64,000 bases of DNA from Nocardioides iriomotensis (GTDB taxonomy: Bacteria > Actinomycetota > Actinomycetes > Propionibacteriales > Nocardioidaceae), in contig NZ_SDPU01000012.1 of assembly GCF_004168035.1 (NCBI RefSeq), forward strand, positions 1 through 64,000, read 5' to 3'. The notes beneath the pieces were generated by a model, which was not told where the DNA came from, searched no databases, and saw nothing but the letters and a program-made list of their open reading frames with translations. A program made the translations under genes and the position numbers. Position 1 is the stretch's first letter. Every line of letters starts with the position of its first letter. This document shows, in pieces, positions 58,645 through 64,000 of the stretch.

Positions 58645-59526
58645 TCAGGCCGGCGGCGCCTCCTCCGGCAACGGCGTCCGGTTGCTCACGATCACCAGCG
58701 CCATCCCGGCGACCATCACGGCGAGCCCGACCAGGGCGGCGGCCGGCGGCTGCTGGCCGAGGATCAGCGCGGCTAGCAGCGAGGCGCCCGGCACCTCGAG
58801 CAGCAGCGCGAGCGACACGTAGACCGGCGAGGTCGTGGCAAGCAGGTGGTTGAACACCGAGTGCCCCATCAGCTGCGCGGTCGCGGTCACGGCGACCAGC
58901 AGCGCCCACTGCGACGCCGGGTAGCCGGCGAGGTCCTGTCCCGCGACCAGGCAGGCGACCGCGAGGAGCGCCGCGCAGGAGCCGTAGCAGACGAAGGTGT
59001 ACGTCGTGGTGCTCGTGTGCTGGCGGGCGTGCCCGCCGATCACGGTGTACGCCGCCGCGGCCATCCCGCCGACGAGCGCGAGGAGGTCGCCGACGAGGGC
59101 CCGCGTGGACAGCGTGAAGTCGACGCCCGACACGACCAGGACACCGGCGAAGGCGAGCGCCAGGCCGGTCAGCACCCGGCCGCCGAAGCGCTCGCCGCGG
59201 GTCATCTGCCACAGCACGATCCAGGCCAGCTGGAGGCACACGATGGCCGTCGCCGAGGACACCGACGTGAGGAACAGCGAGGTCACCCAGGTGCCGAAGT
59301 GGATCGCGAGCATCAGCCCGCTGAGCAGCACGAGCCCGAGCCGCCGGCCCCGCATCTCGCGCAGCTCGTCGCGCCGCCGTACCACCGCGCCGGGGGCGAG
59401 CACGGCCGTGGCGAGCGCGTTCCGCCAGAACGCGATCGCCAGCGGCGGCACGACGGCGTAGGCCATCAGCGGGCCCGACAGCGACACCGCCACGACCCCG
59501 ACGGCCATCAGCAGGAGCGTGCGCAC
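58645..59526 (-). CDS. EamA/DMT-superfamily transporter
   Basis: The 293-residue protein has ten helices in two EamA repeats, with FWRNALATAVLAPG and later VSLALLLEVPGASLLAALIL as the typical repeat ends. DMT transporters export amino acids, metabolites or drugs; the substrate cannot be read from sequence. GTG 59526 is used; ATG for MAVGVV ten residues later is an alternative. The gene lies 70 bases downstream of no other minus-strand gene and is divergent from the 59555 gene by 28 bases. Confidence 0.9.
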   Translation of the reverse strand: MRTLLLMAVGVVAVSLSGPLMAYAVVPPLAIAFWRNALATAVLAPGAVVRRRDELREMRGRRLGLVLLSGLMLAIHFGTWVTSLFLTSVSSATAIVCLQLAWIVLWQMTRGERFGGRVLTGLALAFAGVLVVSGVDFTLSTRALVGDLLALVGGMAAAAYTVIGGHARQHTSTTTYTFVCYGSCAALLAVACLVAGQDLAGYPASQWALLVAVTATAQLMGHSVFNHLLATTSPVYVSLALLLEVPGASLLAALILGQQPPAAALVGLAVMVAGMALVIVSNRTPLPEEAPPA

Positions 59527-59554
59527 GGGGCAGGAGTCTGGCACGCTCGACGGC

Positions 59555-60103
59555 GTGAGCGAGCCGGATCTCGTCCCCGCCCTGGTCGCCGAGCTGGGCA
59601 AGAAGACCGGCGTGTCCTGGTTGACCTACGCCAGCGGCTACGACCAGGTCCGCGCCACCCACGCGGCGTGGCACGCGTGGGTGGAGACCGACGACGGCGG
59701 CGCGCTGTACGTCGTGTCCGGCGGCGACGAGCAGCCTCTGCCCGGCATCGAACAGGCCCGCCGGGTCGAGGTGACGATGCGTAGCAAGGAGAACGGCGGC
59801 CGCCTGGTCACCTGGGTGGCCGACGCGTCCCGGGTGACGCCCGACGAGGAGAGCTGGGGCACCGTGACGGCCGCCCTGGTCGCGGGCCGGCTCAACCTCG
59901 ACGACCTCGCCACCGCCGCCGACGGGTGGGCGGCGACCAGCGTGGTGACCCGGCTGGCGCCCACCGGGGAGACGGTCGAGCGGCCGGGCGAGCTGACCGA
60001 CGCGTCGCACCGAGCGGTCCCCCGCGAGACCGAGGCGACCACCCGCGGCCCGCTGCCGCGGGTGCTGCACCGGCGCGTGAAGAGGCGGCCCCGGCTCAGC
60101 TGA
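59555..60103 (+). CDS. Conserved hypothetical protein
   Basis: The 182-residue soluble protein begins near VSEPDLVPALVAEL and has a mixed alpha/beta pattern with WHAWVETDDGGALYVVSGGDEQ and GGRLVTWVADAS. A split-barrel, flavin-nitroreductase-like fold is possible, since WV..D...LYVVSGG could match the strand of such proteins, but no ligand motif is firm. The C-terminus is strongly basic (RVLHRRVKRRPRLS). It overlaps the convergent aminotransferase gene by 8 bases. The function is not assigned. Confidence 0.72.
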   Translation: MSEPDLVPALVAELGKKTGVSWLTYASGYDQVRATHAAWHAWVETDDGGALYVVSGGDEQPLPGIEQARRVEVTMRSKENGGRLVTWVADASRVTPDEESWGTVTAALVAGRLNLDDLATAADGWAATSVVTRLAPTGETVERPGELTDASHRAVPRETEATTRGPLPRVLHRRVKRRPRLS

Positions 60104-60854
60104 GCGGGTCCTGCGGCACGTCGCGGTACGTCGCCACGAGCCGGTCGACGACCGGGTGGGCGGCCGGCCACGCCACGTCGTCGACCTCGGCGACGGGGAC
60201 GACGCCCCACGAGTTGCAGAGGAACGCCGCGTCGAGGTCGACCAGCTCCTGCACCCGCACCGGGCGGCTGGTGACCGGGACGCCCGCGGCGGGCGCGTGC
60301 CGCAGCAGGAGCAGCATCGTGATCCCGGGCAGCAGCGCGCCCTCGGGGAACACGACGGTGCCGTCCTCGACGAAGCCGACGTTCCAGATGGTGGTCTCCA
60401 GCACCCGCCCGCCGCGGCCGACGAACAACGCGTCGTCGTAACCCGCCGCCGCGGCCCGGCGGCCCTGGTAGCCCTGCATGAACGTGCCGAGGTGCTTGAC
60501 CTCCGGCACCTGCCGCTCGGCACCCACGGTCAGCAGCCGCTGCGGGGTCGTCGGCGGTTGTGCCGGGTCGTCGACCACCACGGTCACGGTCGGTCCCTCC
60601 GTGACGACGACGCGGACCGACGCGTCCGGGTGGTCGCGGACGGCGTGTCCGGCCATCCGCAGCACGCGTTCGCCGTCCAGCAGCTCGCCGAACACGGTGT
60701 GGTGCTGGCGCTCGAGCCGGTCGACGTGCAGGTCGAGCCCGCGGGTCGCGCCGCCCCGCACCTGCAAGGCGGTGACGTGGCCGTAGCCGCGGTGCAGCAG
60801 CCGCGCGAGGGTGTCGGCGTCGGGCACGACGCCGTCGACCTCGACGTAGGTCAC
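60096..60854 (-). CDS. Class IV PLP aminotransferase (aminodeoxychorismate lyase-like)
   Basis: The 252-residue protein has the fold-type IV pattern: LHRGYGHVTALQVRGG, the PLP Lys in PEVKHLGTFMQ, and LETTIWNVGFVEDGTV (the Glu that holds the pyridine nitrogen). The length fits 4-amino-4-deoxychorismate lyase or D-amino-acid/branched-chain enzymes; the substrate is uncertain. It overlaps the PhzF gene by GTGA, so the two are coupled. The start is GTG 60854. Confidence 0.88.
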   Translation of the reverse strand: MTYVEVDGVVPDADTLARLLHRGYGHVTALQVRGGATRGLDLHVDRLERQHHTVFGELLDGERVLRMAGHAVRDHPDASVRVVVTEGPTVTVVVDDPAQPPTTPQRLLTVGAERQVPEVKHLGTFMQGYQGRRAAAAGYDDALFVGRGGRVLETTIWNVGFVEDGTVVFPEGALLPGITMLLLLRHAPAAGVPVTSRPVRVQELVDLDAAFLCNSWGVVPVAEVDDVAWPAAHPVVDRLVATYRDVPQDPLS

Positions 60855-61738
60855 GGAGCGGGGACCTCGATCTCGCCACGCGCGACCGTCTGCACCTCGC
60901 CCGCGACGTGGCACAGCACCGGGCGGCCGTCGGCGTCGACGTCGACACGCCCGTGCAGCGTGGACGGCCGACCCATCTCGAGGCCCTGACGGATCGTGTA
61001 GGACCCGCCCCCGGCGAGCCGCCCGGTCTCGACCAGCGCGATACCCAGGCCCGCCGCGGCTGCGCCGGTCGCCGGGTCCTCCGGCACGGACAGGCCCGGC
61101 ACGAACACCCGGGCGTGCACGGCGAGGTCGTCGCCGGAGCGCGCCACCGAGTACACGTCGACGCCGTCCATCGGGTCGCGGACGTCGGGCTGGTCGTCGT
61201 ACTCCGAGAGCGCACGCGGCGGCACGTGCACCCGGCCGAGCGCGTCGTCCGCGACGGGCACGTACGCGAAGGTCAGGCCGCAGCCCGCCACCCACACCGG
61301 CCCGTCGAGGTCGCTCGGGAAGAGGCCGAGGTCGGCGAGCAGGCGTGCGACGAACCGCCCGTCGTGGCCGACCGAGTCGCGCGGCCGCGCGGACAGCTCG
61401 ACCGTCCGGTCGCCGCTGAAGCGCACCCCGACCTCGCCGGCGCCGCAGTGCTGCGTCGCGGATTCCCCGGACAGCCGGCCCTGCGAGCGCAGCACCCAGG
61501 CGGTGCCGAGCGTCGGGTGGCCCGCGAACGGGATCTCCGAGCCGGGCGTGAAGATGCGCACGGCGTACGCGTCGTCGGACTGCGGCACCGGGAACGTCGT
61601 CTCGGAGAAGTTGAACTCCCGCGCGATCTGCTGGCACTGCGCCGTCGTCAGGTCGCCGCCACCGTGGACCACGGCGAGCTGGTTGCCGGCGAAGGGACGA
61701 TCGGTGAAGACGTCGACGATGTCGTAGGCCAGCCGCAT
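60851..61738 (-). CDS. PhzF-family isomerase
   Basis: The 295-residue protein has the PhzF/DapF-like fold: FNFSETTF with the general acid/base Glu, GHPTLGTA and DPATGAAAAGLG. PhzF in phenazine synthesis isomerises dihydro-3-hydroxyanthranilate; many relatives, including this one outside a phz cluster, have unknown substrates. It is the first gene of a coupled pair with the class IV aminotransferase, a pairing that suggests a small chorismate- or amino-acid-derived pathway. ATG 61738 gives the proper N-terminus. Confidence 0.9.
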   Translation of the reverse strand: MRLAYDIVDVFTDRPFAGNQLAVVHGGGDLTTAQCQQIAREFNFSETTFPVPQSDDAYAVRIFTPGSEIPFAGHPTLGTAWVLRSQGRLSGESATQHCGAGEVGVRFSGDRTVELSARPRDSVGHDGRFVARLLADLGLFPSDLDGPVWVAGCGLTFAYVPVADDALGRVHVPPRALSEYDDQPDVRDPMDGVDVYSVARSGDDLAVHARVFVPGLSVPEDPATGAAAAGLGIALVETGRLAGGGSYTIRQGLEMGRPSTLHGRVDVDADGRPVLCHVAGEVQTVARGEIEVPAP

Positions 61739-61781
61739 GGCGGCAAGTGAACCAGACCCTCACCCACTAGCCTGTCTGGAC

Positions 61782-63062
61782 GTGAGCACCTCCCCGACCC
61801 GAGTCTTCGTCGCACGCCTCGCCGGCGTGCAGGTGTTCGACCCGGCCGGCGACCAGGTGGGCAAGATCCGCGACCTCGTCGTGGTGCTCCGACCCAGCGG
61901 CCTCCCGCCCCGCGTGCTCGGTCTCGTCGTCGAGGTGTTCGGCCGTCGCTCGATCTTCGTGCCGATGACCCGGGTGACGAGCATCGACTCCGGCCAGGTC
62001 ATCACCACCGGGCTGGTCAACATGCGCCGCTTCGAGCAGCGCCCGACCGAGACCCTGGTGTTCGGCCAGATGCTCGACCGCCGGGTGACGATCAGGGAGT
62101 CCGGCGCGCAGGGCCTCGTCTACGACATGGCCATGGAGCTGGCCCGCAACCGCGACTGGGTGATCAGCCGGGTGGCCCTGCAGGAGGGCACCGCCAAGCG
62201 GTTCGGGAGGCGCGGCCAGACCCACCAGGTCGAGTGGCGCGACATCGAGGGCTTCGCCCCGCCGGAGGAAGCCCAGGGAGCCACCCACCTGCTCGCCGCG
62301 CTCGAGGAGATGCGCCCGGCCGACCTGGCCCACGTGATCCACGACCTGCCGCCCAAGCGCCGCGGCGAGATCGCCGCGGCCCTCAACGACGAGCGCCTCG
62401 CCGACGTGCTCGAGGAGCTGCCGGAGGAGGACCAGGTCCAGATCCTCGGCGCCCTCGACAGCGAGCGGGCCGCCGACGTCCTCGAGGAGATGTCCCCCGA
62501 CGACGCGGCCGACCTGATCGCCGAGCTGCCGCCCGAGACCGCGGAGACGCTGCTCCAGCTGATGGAGCCGGAGGAGGCCGAGGACGTCCGGCGGCTGATG
62601 TCCTACGAGGAGCACACCGCCGGCGGCATGATGACCACCGAGCCGGTGATCCTGCCTCCCGACGCGACGATCGCCGACGCCCTGGCGCACGTGCGGCAGG
62701 CCGAGCTCAGCCCGTCGCTCGCCGCCCTCGTCTACGTCGTACGCCCGCCGCTCGAGCCGCCCACGGGCCGGCTGATCGGCGTCGCGCACATCCAGCGGCT
62801 GCTGCGCGAGCCCCCGTCGTCCCTCGTCGGGGCCGCCCTCGACACCGACATCGAGCCGCTGCGCCCGGACTCGACGCTCGAGGAGGTGGCGCGCCACCTG
62901 GCGACGTACAACCTGGTCGCCGCCCCGGTCGTCGACGAGGACAACCGCCTGGTCGGCGCGGTGACCGTCGACGACCTGCTCGACCACCTGCTCCCGGAGA
63001 ACTGGCGCGACACCCCTGCCCCGCTGCGCGGGCTCGGTGACGGACGGAACCTCCGTGGCTAG
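61782..63062 (+). CDS. Soluble MgtE_N-CBS protein (no transporter domain)
   Basis: The 426-residue protein has an N-terminal PRC-barrel-like region (VFDPAGDQVGKIRDLVVVL), an MgtE N-terminal helical repeat domain (about 190-290; LPPKRRGEIAAAL and LADVLEELPEEDQVQIL), and two CBS domains (about 300-415). The MgtE magnesium-channel membrane domain is absent. In actinobacteria such proteins are encoded with a DUF1003 membrane protein, as here, and may sense Mg2+ or adenine nucleotides for that partner. GTG 61782 opens the conserved start. Confidence 0.88.
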   Translation: MSTSPTRVFVARLAGVQVFDPAGDQVGKIRDLVVVLRPSGLPPRVLGLVVEVFGRRSIFVPMTRVTSIDSGQVITTGLVNMRRFEQRPTETLVFGQMLDRRVTIRESGAQGLVYDMAMELARNRDWVISRVALQEGTAKRFGRRGQTHQVEWRDIEGFAPPEEAQGATHLLAALEEMRPADLAHVIHDLPPKRRGEIAAALNDERLADVLEELPEEDQVQILGALDSERAADVLEEMSPDDAADLIAELPPETAETLLQLMEPEEAEDVRRLMSYEEHTAGGMMTTEPVILPPDATIADALAHVRQAELSPSLAALVYVVRPPLEPPTGRLIGVAHIQRLLREPPSSLVGAALDTDIEPLRPDSTLEEVARHLATYNLVAAPVVDEDNRLVGAVTVDDLLDHLLPENWRDTPAPLRGLGDGRNLRG

Positions 63063-63600
63063 CCGCCGGGAGGACCGTGGTCCGCGGCTCGACCAGCCGA
63101 AGGAGACGCGGCGGCAGCTGATCCGCCGGCCGGACGTGGACAGCGACCGGTTCGGCCGGTTCGCGGAGAACTTCGCGCGCTTCATGGGCACCGCGCGATT
63201 CCTGCTCTACATGACGCTGTTCGTGGTCGTCTGGCTGCTCTGGAACTGGCTCGCGCCGGCCTCGTGGCTGTTCGACGGCTTCCCGTTCATCTTCCTGACG
63301 CTCATGCTCAGCCTGCAGGCGTCGTACGCCGCTCCCCTGATCCTGCTGGCGCAGAACCGTCAGGAGGACCGCGACCGGGTCATCGCCGAGCAGGACCGGC
63401 AGGCCAACACCCGGGCGCACGCCGACATGGAGTTCCTCGCGCGCGAGATGGCGAGCCTGCGCATGGCGCTCGGGGAGGTCGCCACCCGCGACTACGTCCG
63501 CTCCGAGCTGCGGGCGCTGCTGGCCGAGCTGGAGGAGAAGGACCGCAAGGCCCGCGACCTGGCGGAGTCCGGCGACCCGGACCGCGACCCGCTCCACTGA
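63037..63600 (+). CDS. DUF1003 membrane protein
   Basis: The 187-residue protein has a basic head, two membrane helices (about 55-75 and 85-105; the DUF1003 core FLLYMTLFVVVWLLWNW and IFLTLMLSLQASYAAPLILL), and a long coiled-coil tail. It overlaps the end of the MgtE_N-CBS gene; GTG 63037 and GTG 63055 are both possible starts. DUF1003 and the soluble MgtE_N-CBS protein form a conserved pair of unknown role, perhaps in divalent-cation homeostasis. Confidence 0.9.
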   Translation: MTDGTSVASRREDRGPRLDQPKETRRQLIRRPDVDSDRFGRFAENFARFMGTARFLLYMTLFVVVWLLWNWLAPASWLFDGFPFIFLTLMLSLQASYAAPLILLAQNRQEDRDRVIAEQDRQANTRAHADMEFLAREMASLRMALGEVATRDYVRSELRALLAELEEKDRKARDLAESGDPDRDPLH

Positions 63601-63622
63601 TCCCGCCACGTACCCTTTCGGT

Positions 63623-64000
63623 ATGGCTTCCCCCGCTCTCGACGCGATCCAGGCTGCGCTGGCCACGGTCAACGACCCGGAGATCCGCCGGCCGATCACC
63701 GACCTCGGGATGGTCGACTCCGTGGAGGTCGGCGACGACGGCGTCGTGCACGTCAAGGTGCTGCTCACCGTCGCCGGCTGCCCGCTCAAGGACACCATCA
63801 CCCGCGACGTCAACGCCGCCGTCGGCAAGGTCCCCGGCGTCACCGGCGTCGACCTGAGCCTCGGCGTGATGACCGCGGAGCAGCGCTCGGGCCTGCAGGA
63901 CTCCCTGCGCGGCGGCCAGGCGCAGAAGGAGATCCCGTTCGCCCAGCCCGGCTCGCTGACCAAGGTCTACGCGATCGCCAGCGGCAAGGGCGGTGTCGGC
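63623..64000 (+). CDS. Mrp/NBP35-type Fe-S cluster carrier ATPase, 3' partial
   Basis: The frame runs off the window after 126 codons. It starts with a MIP18/DUF59 domain (NDPEIRRPITDLGMV and VAGCPLKDTI) and reaches the P-loop region, ending in the deviant Walker A SGKGGVG. Mrp/ApbC proteins bind and transfer Fe-S clusters. ATG 63623 is 22 bases after the DUF1003 stop. M. tuberculosis also has mrp near an MgtE_N-CBS gene. Confidence 0.93.
   Translation, partial: MASPALDAIQAALATVNDPEIRRPITDLGMVDSVEVGDDGVVHVKVLLTVAGCPLKDTITRDVNAAVGKVPGVTGVDLSLGVMTAEQRSGLQDSLRGGQAQKEIPFAQPGSLTKVYAIASGKGGVG

Overview
The window is about 72% GC and almost fully coding. Its signature genes are WhiB7, mycoredoxin, an AdnA/AdnB helicase-nuclease pair, UvrD2 with an HRDC domain, MoeZ and DUF3107. 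This points to an actinobacterium, probably of the Nocardioidaceae (Nocardioides-like); that placement is an inference. No rRNA, tRNA, CRISPR array, transposase or phage gene was seen.

Bases 1-15200 hold a conserved actinobacterial DNA-repair and redox block whose order resembles the M. tuberculosis Rv3196-Rv3204 region: a cyclodehydratase-like protein, an ABC1/AarF kinase, whiB7 with a long attenuator leader, uvrD2, mrx1, nudC, (deoD), adnB, adnA and an alkyltransferase-like protein. Two tiny paralogous basic proteins lie downstream of whiB7. Bases 15200-19270 are a MoxR/DUF58/DUF4129 membrane operon. Bases 19300-23640 encode secreted peptidases: two tandem trypsin-fold enzymes and, divergently, an M6 metallopeptidase.

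Bases 23700-28400 carry moeZ and then an accessory surface island. In the island a class-F-like sortase lies between two secreted proteins with matching C-terminal tails (a repeated VLGTEA-type motif, PTAV.AGL, one membrane helix, Arg cluster) but no LPXTG. Bases 28700-38600 return to conserved order (TetR, DUF3107, ferritin-like protein, RhlE, L,D-transpeptidase, ParA-like ATPase, SDR, RecB-like nuclease, PHP, DUF6758, Nudix, histidine phosphatase). Bases 38700-44420 hold a secreted EEP nuclease/phosphatase, a POT peptide transporter and an eight-HYR-repeat secreted protein.

Bases 44660-58600 interleave two themes. One is CoA chemistry: a MaoC hydratase, an acyl-CoA dehydrogenase and a CitE-type lyase, which together could serve the ethylmalonyl-CoA pathway. 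The other is surface-polymer modification: two paralogous LicD-like plus SAM-methyltransferase fusions, each with a small coiled-coil partner, plus a free methyltransferase and a sulfotransferase. A two-component system with a divergent membrane gene and a half-site-rich promoter lies among them. Bases 58600-64000 hold an EamA transporter, a class IV aminotransferase/PhzF pair, a soluble MgtE_N-CBS protein with DUF1003, and the start of an Mrp-type ATPase.

The most unusual signals are: (i) a 60-bp element made of three nested palindromes with fixed 8-nt spacers, present twice (32130 and 57545), each time directly after a TGA stop; (ii) the sortase island with non-LPXTG tails and a sortase lacking the usual C-terminal Arg; (iii) the duplicated LicD-methyltransferase/coiled-coil modules; and (iv) the whiB7 leader, where a 77-codon upstream ORF ends inside a hairpin just before an intrinsic terminator.
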